NCBI GenBank assembly: GCA_902728285.1
Contig: CACVBU010000809.1
Span: 68,049 to 132,048, forward strand
Source of the DNA: Clytia hemisphaerica
Taxonomy: Eukaryota > Cnidaria > Hydrozoa > Leptothecata > Clytiidae
Length of the DNA: 64,000 bases
Reading direction: 5' to 3'
Part shown: positions 22,217-32,700 of the stretch, one piece after another
How the letters are laid out: each line of letters starts with the position of its first letter
Numbering within the stretch: position 1 is the first letter of the stretch
The notes under the pieces: model-generated
What the model saw: the letters and a program-made list of their open reading frames with translations, nothing else
What the model was told of the DNA's origin: nothing
The model's database searches: none
Made by a program: the position numbers and the translations under genes

Positions 22217-23947
22217 AAATTAACAGCAAAGTGATAATTATTACCGACCTTTTCAGCATGGAAATGTAAATTAAAGGCTCAGAATTCCTTAAGGTATTAT
22301 CGGGTATAACTTCTAATTTACTCTCAATTTCTCTCCAAAGTAACCGATAAATATCATCTCTAATCAAGACACGTACTTTTGAACAAGTCACTTTCGTTTC
22401 TTCATTTTGTAGAACTCCGGTCACAGGGACTTTTATTAAGCCCTCTCTCTTTTTGATAACTTTATATCACGAAAGAATATGGCTTAATTCGGCTATTGCT
22501 ATTGTTGATTCAAAAAACCAACCCAAACGGGACCTTGACTTGGTTCATAGGGTTTGGTCCCCCTTAGAGGGTTACCCAAAATTTTGACCATTCTGCCAAT
22601 CTGATGATTTATAAACATAAGAGTCACTTTTGGTGACTTGGTCGCCCTTTAATAGAATTTGCGCCACACTTCTGATGACAGATTTAATCTAGCACTTTGT
22701 TTTTGTGTTTTACAATTTTCGAATTCTGGTAGTAAATGTAATTTCCAATATACTATTTTCATGAAAACCACTCAGGCCGCGCAACTTATGTAGGAAATAT
22801 GTGTCTTTAAATCCTACATAGGAGACTGGACTCTAGCCTTTGGCTAAACTTTATTGGTTCTCCTCTGAATCCCTACTTGAGATTCCTTCTGTCTGTTTTA
22901 AAATTTCAGTCTTTGATCCCACCATGGAAACTAACTGATATTATTGATAGCTTTATTGATTGTCAAGGTCAGAGTCTGTTTTATCTATTAATTATTCAAT
23001 TAACGTACTTGATAAACAAACTGTTTATCGTTGAGAAATTTAGCAATACTCTTTTACTGCGTTTACTACCTAGGAAGTCATATCTATTACTGGAGTGATT
23101 CATTTTGACATTCAAAATACTCCCAACAAAGTTCAACATTAGACACCACAGGGTGGAAATCTAGCACCACTTGGTTTAATCAATGAACTCTTAAAAGCGT
23201 CATTAAGTGCCTCATAGAGAGGATATCCCTTGATTTTTACCGCTAAGGGAAAAGTGCCTAAGGCCGAATGATATCATAGAAATGACTTCTTTTGTTTTAG
23301 ATTTCTAAGTGGATCAAACTTGAACTTGATTTTTATACTTTGATCTTTTATATTCATGATATTCATGACGTAATGTTTTCTACAGAAACACCCCGGTTTT
23401 TTGCCAGTAGTGGCAAATTTAAGTTAGAGAAAAATTTCTTAGGAACTGGCGGCGTCCTTTATATTTGACAGAAATAGTCCGTGCCCCTGTTGAGGATATC
23501 GGTCTTTTCAAGTAAAAAATACGATATCCAGGGGTAAGAATCTTTATAAGAGAGGATATTCAGGGTGTTGAGCATATTTTTATCCAGGGGACAAATCAAT
23601 GTCTTCAACAGTGAGGGTAAAATTTTTTTCTGGAAAAGCCCATTTATATTTGACAGATTTTTTGTATATCCCTATGGAATTCTGCCACATATCAAACCTT
23701 ACCCCTTTGTAACGGAGATAGACCTCCTCAACATTGGATATACAGGATATACGTTTTTTTTCAGGAAAAGGTCATTGGACTTACGAATACCCGGATTGAA
23801 TGACCTGGATTGTCAGTATCTGTCAGCAATTCAATACAACGACTTCAACTCTAACCCAATCAAATCCAGTTAACGAATTAATAGTTTGAAACTACTTATT
23901 TAATGGGGTCTGCCAAGGTAAGGCGGTAAAGGATTAGAATATACGTC
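22217..23947. other. intergenic, no gene recognised
   Basis: Plus-strand frames at 22877-23098 and 23565-23873 have no recognisable motif or splice context. Near 23480-23760, GATATCCAGGG, ATATTCAGGGTGTTG and TATACAGGATAT may be a decayed repeat. Confidence 0.4.
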
Positions 23948-24197
23948 TACACGTTTTTTTTCTAAGAACATCCAGAATTTTTAAAACCTTCGAATGTTCC
24001 TAACTTTTTAAGTTTTAAGCCTAAAAATGTTCTTAACACAATATTTTCGCCTTTTTTTAAGTATTTTTGTCCATTCTCTTAAGAAATCCGCTGTTTTAGA
24101 GTCCGTGACGCCTTAAAATGTTCTTTAACATATTCTTAATATTTTGGCGATCGAAGCCTTCTGTTCTTATATAGCTTGTTCTTATAAAAAACGTGTA
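23948..24197 (+). mobile_element. TA-flanked MITE, GTTCTTA type (C1)
   Basis: TA|CACGTTTTTTTTCTAAGAAC ... GTTCTTATAAAAAACGTG|TA; ATGTTCTTAA words repeat inside at least four times. Confidence 0.75.
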
Positions 24198-24514
24198 ATA
24201 GGAAGATAAGAGATATAATTTGAATATTCATTGATTCCAGTCAGTCAAGTCAAACTTTCCCAGGCCTTTCCTTCCGTTCTTATGAAAGAAATTTGATGAA
24301 ATGTTATGCTATGGAATATTCTTTTAAATTTTATAGTCAATTAAGTGTTCCTCTCTTCCAGTTTTTCCATATGACACCACTCCGTCATATACCAAGCCCA
24401 ACTTGAAAAATTGACTAAAAAAACGTCATAGTCGAAAAAATACCCTCAAACTTGGAAATTTCCCTATGATTTAAAACGTTCCACAGGTGTTTTAAAACTG
24501 GAGATAATATTTTT

Positions 24515-24720
24515 GGACCTACCTGGAGTTGAAGGTCCTATAAATTAACCCGTGTTCGTTAGTTCGTTAGTTACCAGCTTTTTTTTACCAGCTACCTGAT
24601 TTTTTGCTCAAAGATGCACGACTATAAACCCTCAAATGTGACGGAGCGAGCCCGATATGTTTGAAAAACTTATTGAAAAATTGGATTATTAAATTTTTCT
24701 CTTTTTTTTTTTGCACTTTC
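24515..24720 (+). mobile_element. 'GGACCTACC' element, left-end fragment
   Basis: GGACCTACCTGGAGTTGAAGGTCC, ATAAATTAACCCGTGTTCG and the TTTTTGCTCAAAGATGCA and TGTGACGGAGC blocks, in reduced form. Confidence 0.65.
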
Positions 24721-25159
24721 AAGTCCATCATCGCTAAAAGTTGGCTCGAGCAGATTTTCGTTCTTAATTAAGAAGTTATTGAGCAAAATTGTCATTTTGA
24801 AAATTTCTAAGTTTGCAGTTTGGACTTTGCATCATCGAAAATCTTGAAATATTTTATAAAAATCATGAATTTAACATCCATCAGATCGTAAATTTAAGGG
24901 AAGACAAAAATATGTTCATAGCCCCTCCCCCTATTACCACTGGGCTTAATAATTTGATTTTAACATCACCTACGTTTTGGGGGCCCGAAACCTGCGTTTT
25001 GACAACCAGGGGTATACTGTAAAAACTTTATCAAACAAATTTATGCCCAAAACTCTCTAAATCACATTTCCAAACTATGGTCAAAATTTTGTATTCATAT
25101 CTTAAAGAGATCTCGAGAAATCGCTAAAATTGCAAATTTTGAGGGACATTAGAAAAAAG

Positions 25160-25482
25160 CTACCTATCAGTGGCGGTGGGAAAATTTCTCTGGGGTGGCA
25201 CAAGCAAATATGGCGCCCTTTTTAAATATATTTTCTTTTTGGCGCCCCTCTCTATACGCTCATTATGAACACAAAAAAGGGAGTGTGCGAGCGAAGCGAG
25301 CCAGAAAATTTTGAGTTTTTGAGGTGATGAGGGGCGCCATTTTTGTTTTTTTATTTGTCAATCTTTCGATATGGGCGCCTGAAAAATCCTTCTTGGCGTC
25401 CCTTATTTTTGGGCGCCCCTTCTCAAAAGGGCTCCGCTGGGGGGGGGGCTGGCCCCCCTGCTACCACGCCACTGCTACCTAT
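25160..25482. mobile_element. hAT-type MITE with 8-bp target duplication
   Basis: The element is 25168-25474 with ends CAGTGGCG and CGCCACTG, flanked by the direct repeat CTACCTAT (25160-25167, 25475-25482). The TIR and 8-bp duplication match the hAT superfamily. The interior repeats GGCGCC and has a run of nine G. Confidence 0.85.
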
Positions 25483-25833
25483 CTTTAAGCGATTAAAAAA
25501 TATTGTTGAAATTGAAATCTTTGAAAAAGGGCTTTCGGGAAACGAAGTAGAGAGGTTAAGCTTTAAATTTTTGTAAAACCTCGAAAACCCTTAAAATTCT
25601 TTTAGATTTGATCGATGTTTTGGGTGCCGTATATTGTACGTTATTGTAGTTGTTTAGTATAGATAGTACCTTTGATTAGCCTCTGAGAACTTCCCAAGTC
25701 TCTAATGTCTAGACTAGGCTGAGAAAATCACTAAGAGGAAACGGTTCAACGGTAAGTATACTCTGGATTAATACTTTATGATTTTTCAATTGAGAAGGGA
25801 TTAATTAAACTCTCACATCGTAAAATAAAATGG

Positions 25834-26615
25834 ATTAACCCTATTAGCCCCAGGGGGGGTAGAATCTACCACGCTGGAGTTCTTCTGTGAATATCTCTGA
25901 GAAAAATTTTTTTTAAACAACTTGAAACTTTCTGACTTTTAACAAAATCTTATTAAGAGTACTTGTGCAAAATTTTAGGGTCGTAGGTTGTTCAGATCAG
26001 GTTTTATGACTTTATTGTGAAACATGACATAAAACACGGCTAAAATCGCTTAAAACTCAAAATTTAAAAGTGTTGATAACTTCTGAACTATTTATTCAAT
26101 AATTTTCAAATTTTGACACGTGATAGGCATTGACAATATAAATTTGAAAAATGGAAGAAAAAAAATTTGAAAATGATGACGTCATCATTTATGACGTCAT
26201 CATTTATGACGTCATCAAATTTTGAAAATTTTGCTCATCTTCAGCATAGATTTTAAGATAAAGTCCTTATGAAAAATTCAAAACCGGCAATTATGTTAAA
26301 GGACAACCTTTTATCTTTCTGAATCTTCAAACAGAATCTAATTATCTTTATTGGTTCGATTGTAATAGACATTTTTGTAAACCATATATTTGGGATTTTT
26401 TCCGACAGGTGGAAATTTTGTGATGACGTCATCGGTTTTTGATTGACGTCATCAATTTTTTTTTTCTTCCTGTAAATTTGTTTCATGATGGAGAACATCT
26501 GTACCAAATTTCATGACTATAGCTCTTCTAGATAAAAAATAATCGAGGGTGGTAGATTCTACCCCCCCCCCCTGGGGATACCAAAGTCAAAAAAGCTTGG
26601 GGCCAATAGGGTTAA
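25834..26615. mobile_element. TIR element with TTAACCCTATTAGCCCC ends and a CRE-like core
   Basis: Left TTAACCCTATTAGCCCCAGG then TAGAATCTACC; right GGTAGATTCTA then GGGGCCAATAGGGTTAA. Two clusters of TGACGTCATCA lie inside. Confidence 0.8.
26173..26219. repeat. TGACGTCATCA triple repeat
   Basis: TGACGTCATCATTTA-type units occur three times in direct succession; two more TGACGTCATC units lie at about 26420-26455. The palindrome TGACGTCA equals the consensus cAMP-response element. Confidence 0.75.
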
Positions 26616-26840
26616 ATAGCTGAGGGAAATTCTCAGAGGCTAAGGAATAAGAAACCTCAATTTAGTGGAGCTCGAATTTCAGGCCTAGATTTTATTTTGG
26701 GCTGTACATACGGTGATTTTTAAACTGATTGCCCCCCTCCCGGCACAAAATCTTTTTAAATCAGCATTTACAAATTGAAATTTCGTTTTTTCCCATATTT
26801 TTTGTATAACCAAATTTCACCCTATTTTAAATCTTACCTC

Positions 26841-27023
26841 TTAAAGGTTTTGTTTTTAAATAAGAGTGATATTATTTGCTTACTCATCAATTTTAATTGA
26901 CAAGCTTTTTGATATCGAATTGACATGATATTAGCACAATATAACAATAGGTAGACACTGTCCTGATATGAAACATGTGTCTGATATGAAACGGAAACAC
27001 TTATGTAAAGATAAAACCTTTAA
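26841..27023. mobile_element. TTAAAGGTTTTGT MITE, uninterrupted copy
   Basis: The ends TTAAAGGTTTTGTTTTTAAA and AAAGATAAAACCTTTAA are inverted. A related copy at about 33530-34905 is split by the 'GGACCTACC' element. Confidence 0.6.
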
Positions 27024-28087
27024 TGGACCTCTTCACTTGTAGAACAGTAGAACCCCGCCCCTGGCTTCCGAGATTAGTACCCAGACTTTTATGAATAGAA
27101 TTTCGAAATCATGTGAAACGGAACATTATATCGTCACAAAATATATAATAACAATAAAACTAATCTATACGACGAAAAAAATAACCAAAATTTAAAAAAC
27201 AGAAAAATTGTAGCAAAAACATTGAAAAAATAAAACTATATACATCACAATATAATATTGGTCTACAAACTTGCTTTAAAGAAACATTGAAACTCTGGAA
27301 GTGGAACTTTTTCAGGCTCATTTTTATAGGAACAGTATAAACAGTAAGCTTATCGGAATACAATCAAACACCTCTCTGAAATATCTTGAAGATGAATTTA
27401 GAGGGACTGGGTTACTTCGTCAGAATATAATTGCAGTTTTGTAAAACCCATCAAAATTTAAAATATTATATACTTACAAATTTTTTCTTTAAACTAAATG
27501 GTAAACTCTATAATCAAATCACTCTTTGTGTGCTCTATAATTTTGTTTTCACGAATACAAAAATATTTTGTATTTTCTACAATCAGCGCCGAAATATATT
27601 GGCAATTTTGGGACTTTCCACCGTTTTTCAGAATTTAAAAGCTCAGGCGAGAATTGCAATTTTAGTACTTTCAATTTGTTTCATTGGATTTGTTTATTTG
27701 GGAGGGATTGAGTGGCTTCCAGGCTATATTCTCAGCCATATTAGATAATTTTTGAGCTTTTAGATCTTGAGATACTAAGTATTAATGCTAAAACTAAGAG
27801 TTAAAACTCTACTTTCCAACCGTACTTTCAAGCACTTAAAAACAATTTGCGGTTTTCAAATTTTGTGGGATTTCCCCATTGTGCCAAATATTATGGCGGT
27901 GATCGTAGCAAATATCATGAAATTTATGTCACGATTTGAAGTTTCTCTTCGTACTTTGCTGTAAAACAGCATTTAGTTTAAAACCAGTCTCCATTACGTA
28001 AAATATGCAATAGTTACATCTGCATAAATTATCATGAATTAATATGTTTTGGTCGGTTATCATGAAAGCACGAAACCATCGTTTGGG
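27024..28087. other. 3' flank of the MLCK-like gene
   Basis: AT-rich, with two chance frames (27160-27363 minus, 27431-27748 plus) lacking recognisable motifs. Confidence 0.4.
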
Positions 28088-28093
28088 TTTATT
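28088..28093 (-). terminator. candidate poly(A) signal of the MLCK-like gene
   Basis: AATAAA on the minus strand, about 260 bp past the stop codon. It is the nearest canonical hexamer I found. Confidence 0.4.
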
Positions 28094-28351
28094 TGTGAAA
28101 CTTTACCGCATTATTCAAAAGAAGATATCTGAGAGAAATCAGTAAATCAATGTTCAGTTCTATAATAACCACATTTTTGAGGCTGCAAATACCCTTGATT
28201 TTAAAATTCAATCGTTAAGGATTCCCTATTGAACTTAAGACTGAACTAAATTTGAATCAATTTAACTCAGATCCCTTTTAAATTGCGTAAAAAATCACAT
28301 TTTTCGTCTCCATTTAAAATCAACTAACTTTTTCAACGTGATTTCCATCTA

Positions 28352-29755
28352 TTATTTCTTATCATTCGTAGCAACGCTTTGTCCCGAAGTCCCTTCATCC
28401 GTTTTTTTCTTCGGTTTAGGAGACGGGGATTTTTTGGATAGACCTGTATATCCGTTTATCTGAATCATCTTTCCCGGTTTCAGCACGATCTTACGCGGGG
28501 TTTTCTTGTCCGTTTTAGCTTCCACTTCGCCGTTAATAGCTACAGTTACTTGTTCCTCGTTATTATTACTCTCTTGATCGCTCTTTCGTTCCTCCTGCAT
28601 TTTCTTACGTGCGTCATCTCGTAATTTTTTACGCTCCTCTTCGCTTAATTTCTTCATCTTTTTCTCTTCTTCTTTTTGACGTTTTTTCTCGGCTTTTTCT
28701 TCTTCTTCTTTTCGTTTTTTCTCTGCTTTCTCCTGCTCTTTCTTTTTCTTTTCCTCTTCCTCTCTCTTCTTCTTCTCGAGCTTATCTACATCCTTCTTCT
28801 TAGTGCTATCTTTTCGTTTGAGCTTGTTACGGATACTGTCCATGCGTTTTAACTTTTTCTCGCCTCCATCGGCACTGTCCTTTGAAGCAGCTTGACTTTG
28901 CTTCTTTTCTTCGTTTTCCTTAGCTTTCGCTTCCTCCACTACTTTTCTCTCCTCTTCTTCTTTCTGTTTCTTTTGCGCTTCCTCGGCTTCCTTCCGTTTT
29001 TTCTCGGCCACTTCGGCTTCCTCTTTCTTCTTTTTCTCGGCCACTTCATGTTCTTTTCGTTTTTTCTCTTCTTCCTCTCGTTGTTTTCTTTCGGCTTCCT
29101 CTTTCCATTTTTTCTCGGCAGCCTCGGTTTCTTTTCTCTTCTTTTCAGCCGCTTCCTCGTCTTTTCGTTTCTTTTCGGCGGCCTCTTGTTCTTTTCGTTT
29201 CTTCTCGGCTTCCTCTTGTCGTTTTTTCTCAGCGGCCTCGGCTTCCTTTTGTTTCTTCTCGGTGGCCTCGGCTTCCTTTCGTTTTTTCTCGGCAGCCTCG
29301 GCTTCGTTTTGTTTCTTCTCGGCGGCCTCGACTTCCTTTCGCTTTTTCTCGGCAGCTTCCTCTTCTAGTCGTTTTTTCTCGGCAGCGGCTTTTCGTTCCT
29401 CTTCCTCCTTACGTTTCTTTTCAGCGGCTTCAACCTCTTTTCTCTTTTTTTCTTCTTCTTCCTCCTTTCGTTTTTTCTCGGCGGCCTCCTGCTCTTTCCG
29501 TTTCTTCTCGGCCTCAACTTGTCGTTTTTTCTCGGCAGCTTCTTCCTCTTTCCGTTTTTTCTCGGCAGCTTTTCGCTCTTCTTCCTCTTTCTTTTTCTTC
29601 TCAGCCTCTTCAGCTTCTCGTTCTTTGGCTTCTTGAATCCGAACGGCTGATAAAAAGTTTCCACGGCCTGCACCATGTGCTCCCGTTCCTTTGTTCCCGA
29701 ACAATGAGAGACCACCAGCCAAACGGCTGACAGCTTTGATTGTGTTCATCGTGCG
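28352..29755 (-). CDS. MLCK-like gene, exon 9 (calmodulin-binding helix, charged helix, C-terminus)
   Basis: A 1404-nt terminal exon after a TTATTTATTTTAG acceptor. It begins RTMNTIKAVSRLAGG (second half of the calmodulin-binding segment), then a Gly-rich hinge, then about 250 residues of imperfect AAEKKRKEEE-type repeats. A Ser-containing break carries basic RxxS-like sites (KRMDS, KRKDS). A second charged stretch follows, then a less biased C-terminus (VTVAINGEV, KIVLKPGKMIQINGY) that looks like a small folded or binding module. The opposite strand shows long Ser/Phe-rich ORFs that are only shadows of this repeat. Confidence 0.88.
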   Translation of the reverse strand, partial: RTMNTIKAVSRLAGGLSLFGNKGTGAHGAGRGNFLSAVRIQEAKEREAEEAEKKKKEEEERKAAEKKRKEEEAAEKKRQVEAEKKRKEQEAAEKKRKEEEEEKKRKEVEAAEKKRKEEEERKAAAEKKRLEEEAAEKKRKEVEAAEKKQNEAEAAEKKRKEAEATEKKQKEAEAAEKKRQEEAEKKRKEQEAAEKKRKDEEAAEKKRKETEAAEKKWKEEAERKQREEEEKKRKEHEVAEKKKKEEAEVAEKKRKEAEEAQKKQKEEEERKVVEEAKAKENEEKKQSQAASKDSADGGEKKLKRMDSIRNKLKRKDSTKKKDVDKLEKKKREEEEKKKKEQEKAEKKRKEEEEKAEKKRQKEEEKKMKKLSEEERKKLRDDARKKMQEERKSDQESNNNEEQVTVAINGEVEAKTDKKTPRKIVLKPGKMIQINGYTGLSKKSPSPKPKKKTDEGTSGQSVATNDKK

Positions 29756-32700
29756 CTAAAATAAATAAGAAAACGTAAGTGAAAGCTCTTTTAGAAATTT
29801 TCGAGAATAAGTGAGGCAAGAGTAAGTATACTGCTTAAGTTTTATCTTTTTTGTTATTTTTTACATCTACCAGTTAAAACTACTTACATTTTTCGTTATT
29901 AGATACTCAAAATTATTTGAAATTTCTTAATTTTAATTTTTTAATGCCAGAAATATTTCAGAAATCATAAAAATAAGTTAATATTTTTCCAAAAAATGAA
30001 ATTCTAACATTGCATAAAATCTATTCTAAAGGGCCTCAAAGTCCTAGAGATGCTAACCATAATATTGATAAACAAAACGCTGAAAACAATTATCTACGTA
30101 ACCTACAGTTTAATCTCGGTATTTTGGGAATTCTAGTATGCTTGAGTTATAGAAAAATTTCAATAATAGAATTAGCGAAAGGCCAATGTAAAAATTTCCT
30201 CCTGTTTATTAAGGAAGAGAAAGTTTCGTTTATCTACTACTACATAGATTCCTCCTATAAGAGGGTAATTGTATATATTGTTTGATCAGTTGATTTCAGT
30301 AAGTTAACGTCCCTCGGTTTCAATTCTTTTGACCTTGATTGTTCACTGCAAGTTTACTACACAGGGAGTCGGTTAATCACTTTGATAGAAACAAAGGTTA
30401 CCTGCCAACGTCGCCTTGCGATGAATTTCTTCAAATTTGAAGTGTCAATTTTCCTCTCACTTCCTTCGTTCTGCGAGAGAAAAAATTCAAGAACATTTCA
30501 TTCAAGGTGAATAGTTACCAGTTTTTTTTATTTACTTAGACTCGGCTGATTTATTTTGTCGTAATTTTCAGGCTTAAATACTCTTAGAATATTCTCAATA
30601 TATTACTTTAAAAAAGTCAGCCTTTTCCAAGCCGTTTATGAAATGTGATACTGTCATAGTTCTCAATTTGTACTCAAAGTCCTATAAACAAACATCTAAA
30701 ACATTTGGTTGGCTGATCTGATTCAGCAATTTCAGAGGTTTGTATGACAAGATAATGACGGACAGACGGCCAGCTTTTGTTTCCAAGAACTACGAAAGAC
30801 TTACCCTCAGCCATGAATGTTCAAGACATTCTGCCACGGTTAAACGTTGCCTAAAAATTGAGAAACATGCTTATATTATAATCGGAATCGAACGCTTACA
30901 GGTAAAGGTAGTTTAGTTAAGCAACCTTTTCTAACTCGAAAACCTGTTTTTATCCAATCAAATAGTGTTTTTCTGGTTTTTAGAAGGCAAAAAGTGAACA
31001 ATTTCTTTCATCTCGCAAACATAGGTGACATTTTTTTCCCAAAATGTTGGCCCCTTACCTCAAACGGCTGGGCCCACGTTCGTTGGCACAACATTAATTA
31101 GAATAGTCAAAATGTTTATGAAAAGCTCACCGTGCAAATGAAAATCTGTCACGTTAGAAAAATAAGTCACAAAGTTTGAAAATATATTCTGGTACTGCTT
31201 TGGAAAAAAATTCGTCGCAGTTTGTTATTAGTTTGTACTAAATTTGTTGAAAAGATGACGTGTTAAGAAAATAAATCGTCCGTTACCGTCCACTGTGATA
31301 GACTAAATGACGCGATTAAGTGGTAGTGATCATTTTTTATGTTTTTCTTTCAAAATGGCGACCTTGTCAAGTGCTTTTAATCTACCGTTTCAAGGCTAGC
31401 CTAGCATAGTTAGGTTATCAAAAAACTTACGTTGGATCAAGGATCAACAGATCTTGAATGAACAATTTGACTTCATCAGAAAGGTTCTCAAAGATCTCAT
31501 CTTCATCTTCAAAGTCGTATTCACCCGAGGATACATTCTCCATTGTTTCATTATCATCATCTCCCATGAAGGGTGAAAGACCACTCAATAAAACATATGT
31601 AATCACTCCCAATGACCACATATCTGCTGCAACTGTCACCGGATCGTACTTCAACACTTCAGGTGCTGCAAAGAGAAAAAGAAGAAAGAAAATATTGTTA
31701 GTAGTGGCTTGGTTGGTCGACCAACATTGGGGCAAACTGAGAGACAGTTTTCTAAAGTTGGTATTTTGGTGCCCTATCTTTAGATTATTTACGCCGGCGA
31801 AGCGATCACTTAAAAATATTTGGATATCAATTTATCTCTTTTGACTGTAGACCTAAAAGCGAAGGGGCGTCGAAATTAGCAATCAGATGCACCTTTTGGC
31901 GCCCCTGTCGTTCTTTAACAATACGATGGTCACCAAATACAGAACATGTTTTTTTGTGATAATGACACGTGAAAGCGAAACTAGAATTTGCTCGAGTAGA
32001 TGGATATATACATGTACACAAATGAGTAACTTGATACTCAACGAAAACAAAAATTGAATTTCTTGGACGCTGACACGATAACAAGAGAAAATTTTGCTCT
32101 TGTGTGTGCGTATGCAGTGTAGAAGGTAGTCTGGAATTCACTCAAAAGTAGGAACAGTAGACGTAACATTTTATTGCAAATTAAGATGGATTCTGCTCAT
32201 GCTGACGAACGTAACTTAGCTCACTGTGCAGATGGAAGGAGCACGATGAGAACCGACAACCGTGAAATGACGAAAATCAAGGAAGACCATGCAAAAGAAA
32301 TCGAAAAAATCCAGTTCGAAAATAAGATAAAATTTCTTGAATCGGAAAATAACAATCGAATGAAGATCATGCAGCTTGAAAAGGACAATCAGTCTTTGAC
32401 TTATCAACTTCAAATGTTGAAGCTTCAAACCTCTCATGAAGTAGATTCAAAAAAAATGGTTGCTGATCATGAGTTGGAGAAAAAACTGGTGGAAAAGGAT
32501 AAGGAGATTGCAGCTAAGGAGATGAAAATCAAGGATATGGAGAAGGCAGCTCTGGTTAAAGATCGCGAACACCAAAAGAAGTTGCTGGAAATCAGAAATG
32601 AGATGATGATTGTTAAGGAAAAGGAGCATGAATCGAAGATTAAAGACTTGGAGCATTCCAATGAGGAAAAACTAGCACAAATGGAGAAAGAGAAGAGCCT

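Noticed and set aside
28892-29636. Long plus-strand Ser/Phe-rich ORFs opposite the last kinase exon
   Set aside because: They are the complement of the AAEKKRKEEE repeat; composition alone keeps them open.
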